A stretch of 64,000 nt of DNA from assembly GCF_018919215.1 (NCBI RefSeq), contig NZ_JAHLQK010000002.1:372001-436000 (forward strand). The letters are read 5' to 3'. The stretch is from Alkaliphilus flagellatus. Its GTDB lineage: Bacteria; Bacillota; Clostridia; Peptostreptococcales; Natronincolaceae. The notes under the pieces are model-generated. The model searched no databases. It saw only the letters and a program-made list of their open reading frames with translations, and was not told the DNA's origin. The position numbers were made by a program, and so were the translations under genes. Of this stretch, positions 25,393 through 34,530 are shown piece by piece (within the stretch, counting starts at the first letter, position 1; each line of letters begins with the position of its first letter).

Positions 25393-26103
25393 ATGAAATA
25401 TAAGAATTTAGGTGTAATAGGTGGCATGGGACCTAAAGCAACATCAGTATTTTTTGAAAAGATAATTGAAAATACAGATGCAAATAAAGACCAAGATCAT
25501 ATAAATATGATTATACTTAACCATGCTACCCTGCCAGATAGGACTACTGCTATTTTTGAAAATACAGGAGAAGTTTTTTTAGAACATATTAAAGAGGACA
25601 TAAGGCTACTTGAAATGGCTGGAGTCGATAATATAGCTATACCATGTAATACGGCACATTACTTCTATGATGATATTAAAAATATGACAGATATTAATAT
25701 AATAAATATGATAGAGGAAACTGCCAAAGATGTATATAACAAATATGGTGAAAAAAGTAAAGTAGGTATACTAGGAACTAAAGGAACTATAAATAGTGGA
25801 ATATATGAAAAAGCATGTGATAAATATAATATTAAACTACTTGTTCCAAGTGAAAGTGTTCAAGATCAAACTATGAAAATAATATATGATAATGTTAAAG
25901 GCGGCTTAACGGAAGATGCTAGTAAACTGGAATCCTTAATAATGGATTTTATAGAAGAAGAGAATTGTAAATGTGTTATTATAGCATGTACTGAGCTATC
26001 CAGTATTAACCTAAGTGCTGAAGTTAAAAAGTACTGCATAGATGCTATGGAGATTCTAATTAATAGATCTATAGAGTTATCTGGAAAAAATCTTAAGAAA
26101 TAA
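25393..26103 (+). CDS. Aspartate/glutamate racemase family protein
   Basis: 236 residues, 8 bases after the MurE-like gene. The N-terminus LGVIGGMGPKATSVFFEKII and the two catalytic cysteine segments, IPCNTAHYF (near residue 83) and IACTELS (near 196), are those of the PLP-independent Asp/Glu racemase superfamily. Both cysteines needed for two-base racemisation are present. The GGMGP start favours the aspartate racemase branch over MurI. Placed behind a D-Asp-ligase-like gene, it probably supplies the D-amino acid that the ligase uses. A terminator ends the three-gene operon. Confidence 0.9.
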   Translation: MKYKNLGVIGGMGPKATSVFFEKIIENTDANKDQDHINMIILNHATLPDRTTAIFENTGEVFLEHIKEDIRLLEMAGVDNIAIPCNTAHYFYDDIKNMTDINIINMIEETAKDVYNKYGEKSKVGILGTKGTINSGIYEKACDKYNIKLLVPSESVQDQTMKIIYDNVKGGLTEDASKLESLIMDFIEEENCKCVIIACTELSSINLSAEVKKYCIDAMEILINRSIELSGKNLKK

Positions 26104-26140
26104 ACCGATAGAATATTTTATTGATTTTATAATTAATTTA

Positions 26141-26186
26141 TAAAACCCATCTAAAACCTATATTAAATAGTTTTAGATGGGTTTTA
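26141..26186 (+). terminator. Terminator after the racemase gene
   Basis: A perfect 16-base stem (TAAAACCCATCTAAAA / TTTTAGATGGGTTTTA) followed by TTTA-rich sequence. It isolates the ligase/ligase/racemase operon from the symporter. Confidence 0.85.
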
Positions 26187-26249
26187 TTTATATAGCTAAC
26201 AAATCAACCTGTTCTAAATTGAATTATATAGAATATTTTATATATAGTG

Positions 26250-26372
26250 TGACTTCGCTTTGAATTTAGGAATAAATAGAACAAATGGTTCTACTCAAAA
26301 TCAAAGAAGTCCTTATTTATTAAAATACATATGAGATTATGTATTAAAGCCTACATACTTTCATATGGGTTA
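26250..26372 (+). promoter_or_regulatory. Candidate structured leader of the cystine-type symporter
   Basis: GACTTCGCTTTGA (near 26250-26262) can pair with TCAAAGAAGTC (near 26302-26312). Inside lies GAAC...GGTTC, and after it AATACATA/TATGTATT forms a further perfect hairpin near 26334-26355. The set lies just upstream of the symporter's ribosome-binding site. I do not recognise a known riboswitch consensus. Confidence 0.35.
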
Positions 26373-26394
26373 AAAAAGAATGGGAGGAATAAAA

Positions 26395-27777
26395 ATGAGT
26401 ACAACTTTATTGGTAGGGATTAATATCGTTGTAATGGCTGCCATTATTTATGGACTTATGACGATGAAAAAGATGAACTTTTCTTTTACAACTAGGGTAC
26501 TTTTAGCACTTGCTGTTGGAATAGTATTTGGTGCTATATTACAATTAATCTATGGTGACTCCTCTGAAGTAGTATCTAAATCTAATAGCTGGTTTGCTGT
26601 TGTAGGTACAGGGTATGTAAGATTGCTTCGTATGATAGTAATTCCACTTATATTTATATCTATAACTAGTGCTATAGTTAATCAAAAATCTAAAAATTTA
26701 GGAAAAATGGCGATTCTAATACTTGCTGTACTTTTAATTACAACTGCTATATCAGCATTTATAGGTGCTGGTACTGCAAAAATTTTCAATTTATCTGCTG
26801 AAGGATTACAATCAGGTGAAAGTGAGCAAAGAGCTTCTGAAAGATTAGAAACTAATCTTGAATCATTCCAAGCAAAGCCGATACAAGAGCAAATTGTAGA
26901 AATAATACCTATAAATCCATTTTATTCTATGACGGGTCAAGGTAGCTCTGCTACATTATCAGTTGTAGTATTTGCAGCTTTTTTAGCTATAGCTACTTTA
27001 GAAATTAGGTATTCTAAACCAGAATCTGCCGAGTTGTTCGCAAACATAATTAAAGCACTGCACGATGTTATTATGCGTATGGTTACTATGGTATTGAGAT
27101 TAACTCCATATGGAGTATTAGCATTAATGACTCGAATAGTTTCATCTAGTAATTTTAGTGAAATATTGAGATTAGTTCAGTTTGTAATAGCATCTTATGT
27201 GGCTCTAATAATTATGTTTGTAATCCATCTAATAATTTTATCAATATTTGGATTAAATCCACTTATCTACCTGAAAAAATCTGCAACTACTTTAATGTTT
27301 GCATTTTCTTCAAGATCAAGTGCGGGTACGCTTCCTTTAAACGTAGAAACTCAAATAGATAAGTTAGGTGTGTCTGATGGTCATGCAAACCTATCTGCAT
27401 CACTTGGAACTAGTATCGGACAAAATGGCTGTGCAGGTATATACCCTGCAATGTTAGCAGTTATGATAGCTCCGACTCTAGGAATCAATCCTATGGCTCC
27501 AGCATTTTTAATTAAGCTAATTATTATAACAACTCTAGCTTCATTTGGTATTGCAGGGGTTGGCGGTGGCGCTACATTTGCAGCACTAACAGTTTTTTCA
27601 GCCATGGGCTTACCTGTAGGCTTAGTCGGACTTTTAATAGCTATAGAACCACTAATAGATATGGGTAGAACAGCACTTAATGTAAGTGGATCTATGTTAT
27701 CTGGATTATTATCTAGTAAATTTATGAATGAATTAGACCTAGAAAAATATAATAGTGAAATTAAAGTAGATGCTTAA
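26395..27777 (+). CDS. Dicarboxylate/cystine symporter (SDF family, TcyP-like)
   Basis: 460 residues from the ATG at 26395, which has GGGAGG seven bases upstream; an ATG at 26380 lies before that site. The SDF (DAACS) fold is clear: about eight helices, the re-entrant loop serine-rich motif FSSRSSAGTLPLNVETQ near residue 310, and the NGCAGIYPAMLAVMIAP and GGGATFAALTV segments. The RSSAGTLPL form of the motif and the overall look favour the L-cystine symporters (TcyP/YdjN) over glutamate carriers. Cystine import would fit the cysteine-synthase-like gene downstream. Stands between two terminators or hairpins. Confidence 0.82.
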   Translation: MSTTLLVGINIVVMAAIIYGLMTMKKMNFSFTTRVLLALAVGIVFGAILQLIYGDSSEVVSKSNSWFAVVGTGYVRLLRMIVIPLIFISITSAIVNQKSKNLGKMAILILAVLLITTAISAFIGAGTAKIFNLSAEGLQSGESEQRASERLETNLESFQAKPIQEQIVEIIPINPFYSMTGQGSSATLSVVVFAAFLAIATLEIRYSKPESAELFANIIKALHDVIMRMVTMVLRLTPYGVLALMTRIVSSSNFSEILRLVQFVIASYVALIIMFVIHLIILSIFGLNPLIYLKKSATTLMFAFSSRSSAGTLPLNVETQIDKLGVSDGHANLSASLGTSIGQNGCAGIYPAMLAVMIAPTLGINPMAPAFLIKLIIITTLASFGIAGVGGGATFAALTVFSAMGLPVGLVGLLIAIEPLIDMGRTALNVSGSMLSGLLSSKFMNELDLEKYNSEIKVDA

Positions 27778-27827
27778 AATATTGTTTTAAATATATTATT
27801 ATAATTAATTAAACAGGGGTGATTTAC

Positions 27828-28112
27828 ATGAAAATTACTGTTGATAACAAGGCTTTAAAATTTTTAAAGTCTAAAGGAGAAAATACATTAGAAATTTGGA
27901 TAAAAGGATGCTCAAGCTGAGGCACCGGTGAGCCACAACCATCGGTTTCGATGGGAAAACCTCAAGACATAGATAAGTACTATATGTATAAAGTTGGAGA
28001 TATAGACGTATATGTAAAGTCTGATGTTAAGGCTAAAGACGATGAAATTAAAGTTAAATATATAAAGATTTTATGGACAGAAAAATTATCTGTTGAAGGG
28101 ATCTTAATTTAA
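27828..28112 (+). CDS. Small selenoprotein (CC/Se motif, IscA/HesB-like) with in-frame UGA
   Basis: A 94-residue frame (95 codons including the stop), ATG behind GGGGTG. Codon 31 is TGA (27918-27920), giving the motif KGCSSU followed by GTGEPQP; the frame then stays open for another 63 codons with normal codon use to a TAA. The N-terminus (MKITVDNKALKFLKSKG, then ENTLEIWIKGCSS) resembles IscA/HesB-type proteins and the small CC/Se motif (seleno)proteins of Clostridia. A perfect hairpin, CCATCG-GTTT-CGATGG (27939-27954), places its loop 25 bases after the UGA with G first in the loop, as bacterial SECIS elements require. Its own terminator follows. Function unknown; a redox or sulfur/selenium role is inferred. 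Confidence 0.85.
27939..27954 (+). promoter_or_regulatory. Bacterial SECIS-like hairpin for UGA 27918
   Basis: A 6-base perfect stem CCATCG / CGATGG with a GTTT loop, starting 18 bases after the UGA. SelB-dependent bSECIS elements need a small apical loop with an early G at about this distance. Confidence 0.75.
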
Positions 28113-28113
28113 A

Positions 28114-28154
28114 ATAAATGCCTAGAAAAGATAAATGCTTTTCTAGGCATTTAT
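28114..28154 (+). terminator. Terminator after the selenoprotein gene
   Basis: A perfect 16-base stem, ATAAATGCCTAGAAAA / TTTTCTAGGCATTTAT, beginning 1 base after the stop codon. Its position supports the full-length reading of the UGA-containing frame. Confidence 0.85.
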
Positions 28155-28206
28155 AGCAATGTAAAAACTACTTACTAAATTCCTAAAAGAGAAAGGGGCA
28201 ATTAAA

Positions 28207-29229
28207 ATGTCTATGAATTCTATAAATAGCCGTATAAAGGATATATCTCCACTTATAGGGAACACCCCATTACTAGAGATAAAGTTAAAATATAAAAGTG
28301 AAGATCGGATTATATTTGCTAAAGCAGAAAATTATAATTTAACGGGCAGCATAAAAGATAGAATGGCTATCCATATACTAAAAAAAGCATATGAATCAGG
28401 TACTTTAAAAGAAGGAGATAAAATTGTAGAGGCAACTAGTGGAAATACAGGTATAGCTTTTTCGGCTATTGGGAGTTATTTAGGACATACTGTTTCTATT
28501 TTCATGCCAGACTGGATGAGTGCAGAACGAAAAAACTTAATAAGAAGTTATGGTGCAAATATAGAACTAGTAAGTGCTGATCAAGGTGGATTTTTAGGAA
28601 GTATTAGGATGACTGAAGAATTAGCTAAAACAAATGATAATGTATTTTTACCTTGTCAGTTTTCTAACAAATATAATTGTAAAGCCCATTACGAAACTAC
28701 CGGACCAGAAATTGTAAAACAGCTTAGCAAACTTAATCTTAAGGTCGATAGCTTTGTAGCAGGAGTAGGAACAGGAGGAACGATAATGGGAGTAGGAGGC
28801 TATTTAAAAGACCAGAATCCTAATGTTAAACTTTACCCACTAGAGCCTGCTAGCTCGCCTACACTAAGTACAGGCTATAAGGTAGGCAAGCATAGAATGC
28901 AAGGAATTTCGGATGAGTTTATTCCTTCCATAGTTAAATTAGAAAAGCTAGATGATGTAATAGCTGTAGACGATGGAGACTCCATAATTATGGCACAAAA
29001 GTTAGCTGCTAAATTAGGTCTGGGAGTAGGAATATCATCTGGTGGAAATTTTCTAGGGGCTTTAAAAGCTCAAGATATGTTAGGTAAGGATAGTGTAGTT
29101 GTAACTATATTTTCTGATGATAGTAAAAAGTATTTAAGCACAGACTTAATGAAAGAAGAACCAGTAAAAGACGATTTTTTATCTCAACATATTGAGTTAG
29201 TTAGTGTGAAGGCTTATAAAATGAAGTAA
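28207..29229 (+). CDS. Cysteine synthase-like PLP enzyme
   Basis: 340 residues of the beta-type fold-II PLP family. The Schiff-base lysine lies in [11 protein letters not shown], the substrate loop is [13 protein letters not shown], and the phosphate-binding loop is [12 protein letters not shown]. Compared with the second copy at 56072 it has [11 protein letters not shown] instead of [19 protein letters not shown] instead of EPTSGNTG, and a longer C-terminus. Family members make cysteine or other beta-substituted alanines (cyanoalanine, ureidoserine, diaminopropionate precursors). Flanked by terminators and next to the symporter and selenoprotein genes. The divergence suggests a specialised substrate. 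Confidence 0.85.
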   Translation: MSMNSINSRIKDISPLIGNTPLLEIKLKYKSEDRIIFAKAENYNLTGSIKDRMAIHILKKAYESGTLKEGDKIVEATSGNTGIAFSAIGSYLGHTVSIFMPDWMSAERKNLIRSYGANIELVSADQGGFLGSIRMTEELAKTNDNVFLPCQFSNKYNCKAHYETTGPEIVKQLSKLNLKVDSFVAGVGTGGTIMGVGGYLKDQNPNVKLYPLEPASSPTLSTGYKVGKHRMQGISDEFIPSIVKLEKLDDVIAVDDGDSIIMAQKLAAKLGLGVGISSGGNFLGALKAQDMLGKDSVVVTIFSDDSKKYLSTDLMKEEPVKDDFLSQHIELVSVKAYKMK

Positions 29230-29255
29230 TGCAGAAAGTATAATAGGTATAAAAA

Positions 29256-29298
29256 AGCTAAGAGCCGCTTAAAATCATATTTTAAGCGGCTCTTAGCT
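29256..29298. terminator. Terminator after the cysteine-synthase-like gene
   Basis: A near-perfect 20-base stem, AGCTAAGAGCCGCTTAAAAT with its complement ending in AAGCGGCTCTTAGCT, and a 3-base loop. Confidence 0.85.
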
Positions 29299-29350
29299 GT
29301 ATTACTATTAATCTATTAAAATATACTTGAAATCATATTATCTTAACAAA

Positions 29351-29449
29351 TTATTTACTATATAACTTCACAATTTCTAGAATAACCTCCATGGCTTTAT
29401 TCGTAGATTTTACACAAATATATTCATATTTACTGTGGAAGTTATGGCC
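29351..29449 (-). pseudogene. Scar of a second pepT copy: C-terminal 32 codons
   Basis: The minus strand reads GHNFHSKYEYICVKSTNKAM then EVILEIVKLYSK and a stop. The intact PepT at 31798 ends GHNFHGKYEYICVESMNKAV then EVILKIVELYSK. Only these 32 codons are left; upstream of them the frame has no similarity. A complementary N-terminal fragment lies at 37039. Confidence 0.85.
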
Positions 29450-29700
29450 TAAACTAAACTTCCCCTCATAAGCCTATTGTTTGTGAATTTTAAATATGAT
29501 AATATAAGAAATTGTTATGTCTATGTTTTTTACTTTATGAAAATAAAGAAAAAATGATTATAAGTTCTTAAAGCAGGAATAAGGTCTAGTGATAGAGCAT
29601 ATATAGGGCTATTTTGCAATTCTATTAGATAGTGCATGTATAAAAATGACAATTTTTTAACAATTTAGAGCTTTTCAAAAAAATATAAGGAGGAATAAAT
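29450..29700 (+). other. Intergenic region before the second chemoreceptor
   Basis: About 250 bases of AT-rich sequence with no gene. TAAAGCAGG...GTGATAGAGC near 29570-29605 is at best a poor sigma-D match. AAGGAGG before the chemoreceptor is the only clear element. Confidence 0.4.
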
Positions 29701-31677
29701 ATGTCTTTAAAATCCAAAATATTTATCGGTTTTACTGTTTCTGTTTTATTAATATTTTCAATACTTTCTTATTATACTTCTAGTATGACAACTAAAATTA
29801 TAATTGAAAGAGAGCAGGAGATGTTGGAAGTATTAAGACAATCTGTTCAGATTCAAATGGAAAAGCAGTTAGAGGCTGCAGAAATAAGTGTTTTAGCATT
29901 AGCAAACAATATGGAAGTTAAAAGAAGCTTTGCAGAGAGAAATCGTGAAGGATTAGAAAAAATGCTTGTACCTGCATATAAAAGTATTTCTTCAAAAATT
30001 TCTCAAGTACAGTTTCATCTACCTGATTCTACATCTTTTCTTAGATTGCATCAGCCAGAAAAATTTGGGGATAGTTTAAAAGATTTTAGATTTACAGTGA
30101 ATGAAACAAATGCTAAAAAAGAAATTATTAAAGGTCTTGAAGAAGGTGTTGGTGGCTATGGATTTAGAGCTGTAGTTCCAATGTCTTATGAAGGTGTACA
30201 TACTGGTAGTGTAGAATATGGTAGTGACTTTGGAATAAATTTTTTAGAAGGATTAAAAAACAATTATTCTGGGGAATACTTTATATATAATCTAGAAACT
30301 AATGCAGATTCTAATTCTAATATGTTAGCTTCCACTAGTGAAGATAGCTGGAAAATCGAAAATGACGATCATTTAGAAAGATTAGGCAATGACGAAACAT
30401 TATATTTAACTACTGAAGATAATAGATACAATGTAATGCTTATTCCTTTTAAAGACTATAGGGATAATGTTCGTGGTTATTTTAAAGTAGTAAATGATAG
30501 ATCCTCTTTAGTTCAGCAAATAAACGGAATAAAAAGAAATTCTATATTATATACAGTAGGATTATCATCTATAGCACTTGTGATATTCTACTTATTTTTA
30601 AATTATTCATTGAAACCTATTAAAGAACTAATAAATGTAACTGAAAAGGTAGCATCTGGAGATTTAACTCAAAAAATTACTGCTAATACAAAGGATGAAA
30701 TAAGTATACTTGCAAACTCCTTTAATATAATGACATCTAGCCTTAGAGATGTTATTTCTCGTGCTGGAAATGTATCGGAGAATGTAGCTACTATAAGTCA
30801 ACAGTTATCCGCTTCATCTGAAGAAGTATCCGCTTCGGCTGAAGAAGCTGCAAGCACTATTACTCAAGTGTCAATAGCTGCTCAAAATCAATTTGATTCA
30901 ATAGAAGTATCAAGAGATGTTATGGATACTATGGTTGAAAATATTAAAAATGTTACTACAAATATAGGTAATATAAATATATCATCTAAAAACACATTAG
31001 ACTCTGCACAAGAAGGTATATTATCTTCTAAAGATGCTGTAGAAAAAATGAACAACTTAAAAGATTCTACAGAAAAAACAGCAGAGGAAATATTTAAACT
31101 TAACGAAAGTTCAAGAGAGATTGAAAAAATTGTAGTTACTATAAGTGATATTGCAGAGCAAACTAATTTATTAGCTCTTAATGCAGCTATTGAAGCTGCA
31201 AGGGCTGGCGAGGCAGGAAGAGGCTTTTCTGTAGTAGCTGAAGAAGTAAGGAAACTGGCGGAACAGTCCTCACAGTCTTCTAGACAAATTGCAGAGCTTA
31301 TATCAAATATTCAATATGAAGTAAATGAAACAGTAAGAGCAATGGAATCTAACAATAAAGAAGTGGAGTATGGAGTAGCTAGCGTAACAGAATCTAGCAA
31401 TCGGTTTTCAGATATACTCAATGAAATAAATATTATAGTAGGGCAAATAGAAGAAGTTACAACACTGACCCATGGAGTATATACAAATGCTTCAGAAGTT
31501 ACAGATAGTTTTGATATTATGACAGATCTCTCTCGTGAAACAGTAGATTCTTCCAGCAATGTTGCTGCTAGCTCCCAGGAGCAAACAGCAGCAATGGAGG
31601 AAATAGCAAATGCAGCAGCAAGTCTTGCAACCACAGCATCCGAGCTTAGAGATTCCATTTTAATATTTAAATATTAA
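29701..31677 (+). CDS. Methyl-accepting chemotaxis protein
   Basis: 658 residues. Transmembrane helix near 8-28, an extracellular sensor of about 240 residues (double-Cache-like; [23 protein letters not shown] resembles the dCache receptors that bind short-chain molecules), a second helix near 280-300, a HAMP domain, then the signalling coiled coil with the tip [34 protein letters not shown] near residue 485. It ends SILIFKY. Strong AAGGAGG ribosome-binding site. Convergent with pepT across a bidirectional terminator. Ligand unknown. Confidence 0.94.
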   Translation: MSLKSKIFIGFTVSVLLIFSILSYYTSSMTTKIIIEREQEMLEVLRQSVQIQMEKQLEAAEISVLALANNMEVKRSFAERNREGLEKMLVPAYKSISSKISQVQFHLPDSTSFLRLHQPEKFGDSLKDFRFTVNETNAKKEIIKGLEEGVGGYGFRAVVPMSYEGVHTGSVEYGSDFGINFLEGLKNNYSGEYFIYNLETNADSNSNMLASTSEDSWKIENDDHLERLGNDETLYLTTEDNRYNVMLIPFKDYRDNVRGYFKVVNDRSSLVQQINGIKRNSILYTVGLSSIALVIFYLFLNYSLKPIKELINVTEKVASGDLTQKITANTKDEISILANSFNIMTSSLRDVISRAGNVSENVATISQQLSASSEEVSASAEEAASTITQVSIAAQNQFDSIEVSRDVMDTMVENIKNVTTNIGNINISSKNTLDSAQEGILSSKDAVEKMNNLKDSTEKTAEEIFKLNESSREIEKIVVTISDIAEQTNLLALNAAIEAARAGEAGRGFSVVAEEVRKLAEQSSQSSRQIAELISNIQYEVNETVRAMESNNKEVEYGVASVTESSNRFSDILNEINIIVGQIEEVTTLTHGVYTNASEVTDSFDIMTDLSRETVDSSSNVAASSQEQTAAMEEIANAAASLATTASELRDSILIFKY

Positions 31678-31680
31678 CCA

Positions 31681-31741
31681 AAACACCACTAGAATATAGG
31701 AGGCAAACTAAACGCTTCATTGATACACTAGTGGTGTTTTG
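31681..31741. terminator. Bidirectional terminator between chemoreceptor and pepT
   Basis: A perfect 13-base stem, AAAACACCACTAG / CTAGTGGTGTTTT, with a 35-base loop. A-run on one side and T-run on the other. Confidence 0.78.
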
Positions 31742-31797
31742 TTTTAGAAAAAATTAGCCAATAATTCATATCCTAATATCAGTGGATTTTTATATTT

Positions 31798-33021
31798 TTA
31801 TTTGCTATACAACTCCACAATTTTTAGAATGACTTCAACAGCTTTATTCATAGATTCTACACAAATATATTCATATTTACCGTGGAAGTTATGGCCTCCT
31901 GTAAAAATATTAGGACAAGGTAGACCCATAAATGAAAGTCTTGCGCCATCGGTACCGCCTCGAATAGCCTTAATAATAGGAGTAACTCCTACCTCCTCCA
32001 TAGCTAATTTAGCAGTATCTATTATATGCATTACAGGCTCAATTTTTTCTTTCATATTATAGTATTGATCTTTTATTACAACCTCTATAGTATTTTCTCC
32101 GTATTTACCATTTAAATAATCGACTGCATTTTGCATTAATGTTTTCTTTTCCTCGAAAGAATCTTTAAAATGATCCCTTATTATGTAGTTAGCCTTAGTT
32201 TCTTCCACATCTCCATTTATTGATGTAAGTAAGAAAAAGCCTTCGTAACCTTCAGTATATTGAGGTTTTTGATTTTCAGGTAGCATTGAATTAAGTTCCA
32301 TAGCTATTTCCATAGAATTGATCATTTTATTTTTAGCTGTTCCAGGGTGAATATTTCTACCATGAATAGTTACTTTAACCCCTGCGGCATTAAAGTTCTC
32401 ATATTCAAGTTCACCTATTTCTCCACCATCAATTGTATACGCAAAATCTGCACCAAACTTTTTAACATCAAAATGGTCTGCCCCTCTACCAACTTCTTCG
32501 TCTGGAGTAAAGGCTACTTTAATGGTCCCATGTTTTACTTCGGGATTATTAACGAAATATTCAACAGCACCCATTATTTCAGCTATACCCGCCTTATTAT
32601 CTGCGCCAAGGAGAGTTGTGCCATCTGTGGTTATTAAGGTTTTTCCTATATATCTCTTTAAATCTGGAAAGTCTGCTGGAGATAAAACTATATTTTTCTC
32701 CCCGTTTAAAATAATATCCTCACCGTTGTAGTCTTCTACCATTTTAGGCGTGACATCTTTACCAGACATATCAGGACTAGTGTCCATATGGGCAATAAAA
32801 CCTATTGTAGGAACATCTTTGTCCATATTAGATGGTAGAGTTGCCATAACATAACAGTTTTTGTCCACAGATGCATCACTCAGTCCTAGTTCTTTAAGCT
32901 CCTTCACTAAAAGATTTGCTAGTTCAAATTGGGTTTCAGTGCTAGGAACATTTTGAGAGTCATGCTCTGATTTTGTATCAATAGTTACATAGTTTAAAAA
33001 CCTTTTAATCATATTTTCCAT
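31798..33021 (-). CDS. pepT: Peptidase T (tripeptide aminopeptidase)
   Basis: 407 residues from the ATG at 33021 (AAGGAG 8 bases upstream; an in-frame GTG at 33030 overlaps that site). M20-family zinc aminopeptidase that removes N-terminal residues from tripeptides in the cytosol. Visible metal/active-site segments: GFIAHMDTSPDMSG, GADNKAGIAEIMG, FTPDEEVGRGADHF, YTIDGGEIGELEYENFNAA, and the C-terminal RGGTDGARLSFMGLPCPNIFTGGHNFHGKYE. Length is the family norm. Fragments of a second copy flank this region at 29351 and 37039, both in the same orientation. Confidence 0.95.
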   Translation of the reverse strand: MENMIKRFLNYVTIDTKSEHDSQNVPSTETQFELANLLVKELKELGLSDASVDKNCYVMATLPSNMDKDVPTIGFIAHMDTSPDMSGKDVTPKMVEDYNGEDIILNGEKNIVLSPADFPDLKRYIGKTLITTDGTTLLGADNKAGIAEIMGAVEYFVNNPEVKHGTIKVAFTPDEEVGRGADHFDVKKFGADFAYTIDGGEIGELEYENFNAAGVKVTIHGRNIHPGTAKNKMINSMEIAMELNSMLPENQKPQYTEGYEGFFLLTSINGDVEETKANYIIRDHFKDSFEEKKTLMQNAVDYLNGKYGENTIEVVIKDQYYNMKEKIEPVMHIIDTAKLAMEEVGVTPIIKAIRGGTDGARLSFMGLPCPNIFTGGHNFHGKYEYICVESMNKAVEVILKIVELYSK

Positions 33022-33162
33022 ATATATCACTCCTTTCTAATCAATATTTTATAATATTTATTAAATAAATGATAGGAAGATTGAATTAAAATATTTATCA
33101 GCCCGTGTAAAGCTTATATTGGACAGATTATAGATATTTTTTTATTTCTTCTATTATCTGAT

Positions 33163-34530
33163 TTACGAAGAAGGAATTTCTAAATAAAAAGAGACACCTT
33201 CAACTTCATTTTTAACTCTAATATTACCATTAACTAAAGAAATAACACGATGAACAATGGCTAGTCCGAGTCCGACTTCTCCCTGAGGTCCTTTCTGAAA
33301 TTTACCAAAGATATCATCTATGTTTTCAGCTGAAATGCTTGGTCCATCGTTCCAAATACGAAGGTATGCTAATTTTTCATTAGGATATTCCGAATTTGCT
33401 AAAGATATAAGGATTTTACTCTGGGCATAACGGGTTTGATTATCTAATAAATTTTCTAAAACTACTCGCCATTGATCTATATTCCCTTTTACAAAAGTGG
33501 GTGAAAGTTTCAAGGTCCAATTTAGCTCACTACGTCGCCAACGAAATCTTTCTACTACATCTTTTATGAGTTGATCCATAGCCACCTGTTCATTGGATGG
33601 ATTGTGAGTAGCTAAGTAGTCAAGCTTTGTTAAGTAAAGGAGGTTGTTAATAGATTTTTCTAAACGCATTGCCTCTTCTTCAATGGTCCTGACACTAGTT
33701 GTTAAATTCCCTTTAGGATATATGCCATCCTGAATTGCCTGTGTATAGCTACGAATCACCATAACAGGCGTTTTAAGCTCATGGGATGTATGTTGTAGGA
33801 AGGATTGTTGAGCTTCATCCTGTTTGATAAGTTGATTTCTCAGTTGTTCCATAGACTGACCTAATCTTCCAATTTCATCTTCTCTTTGTAATTGTATAGG
33901 TTCCTGCCAATCTCGATTAGCAAGCTTTTTAACTCTCATTTCCAAAGTAACTAAAGGTTTAGATAAATACTTTGCTAACCCTAAAGAAGGCAACCAGCTT
34001 AGTATAAAAACTAAACTCATTATAAAAACTAACCTTCTTAAGAGGGTCTGTACTAAATCTTCACGATATGAGTCCCACATGTAGGAAACTAGAAAAATAT
34101 TTTGATCCAATACTTTCTCTTTAGCAACCACATAAAAAATTTTTTGATCTCCGATTTGTCCACTATATCGTTGAACATCTGATGTTTGATCTTTTATGTG
34201 GTCTCTGACCGTATATAAAAATTCTACAGGAAGACGAGATGCAATAACTTCTTGACTATCCTCTATTAGTATAAAATGATTAACTGTTCGGATATCCTGA
34301 ATTTGTTGCTTTCTATCTGGTAGAATGCCGGTTTTCCATGTTTCTCTGGAAAACTCATTATTAAATCGATTAAGAGTTAAACTTTGTGCACTCTCGATGG
34401 TAGCATAAATTTCCCTAGTAAAAAAATCTCGTAGGGTCCAAGGAAACAGTATTGATAATAGTATTGAAATACTTAACATTATAGCTGCAAAAACTAACCA
34501 AATCTGCATTGATAATGGAAGGTTTTTCAT
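33163..34530 (-). CDS. Sensor histidine kinase
   Basis: 455 residues. Two transmembrane helices (about 8-28 and 165-185) enclose an extracellular sensor of about 135 residues; a HAMP domain (about 190-240), the phospho-acceptor HTSHELKTPVMVIRSYTQAI with His near residue 250, and a HATPase domain with the G boxes GPSISAENIDDIF and GEVGLGLAIVHRV follow. Its start codon overlaps the stop of the response-regulator gene by 4 bases (ATGA), so the pair is translationally coupled. The protein encoded just upstream of the operon, a secreted repeat protein, may be a partner. Confidence 0.93.
   Translation of the reverse strand: MKNLPLSMQIWLVFAAIMLSISILLSILFPWTLRDFFTREIYATIESAQSLTLNRFNNEFSRETWKTGILPDRKQQIQDIRTVNHFILIEDSQEVIASRLPVEFLYTVRDHIKDQTSDVQRYSGQIGDQKIFYVVAKEKVLDQNIFLVSYMWDSYREDLVQTLLRRLVFIMSLVFILSWLPSLGLAKYLSKPLVTLEMRVKKLANRDWQEPIQLQREDEIGRLGQSMEQLRNQLIKQDEAQQSFLQHTSHELKTPVMVIRSYTQAIQDGIYPKGNLTTSVRTIEEEAMRLEKSINNLLYLTKLDYLATHNPSNEQVAMDQLIKDVVERFRWRRSELNWTLKLSPTFVKGNIDQWRVVLENLLDNQTRYAQSKILISLANSEYPNEKLAYLRIWNDGPSISAENIDDIFGKFQKGPQGEVGLGLAIVHRVISLVNGNIRVKNEVEGVSFYLEIPSS

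Noticed and set aside
27828-28112. The TGA-containing frame as a pseudogene with a nonsense mutation
   Set aside because: Only one stop, placed directly after GCSS, with a SECIS-like hairpin at the right distance and intact coding on both sides.
30780-31200. Similarity between the two chemoreceptor genes as a recent repeat
   Set aside because: The likeness is limited to the universally conserved signalling tip; sensor domains differ.
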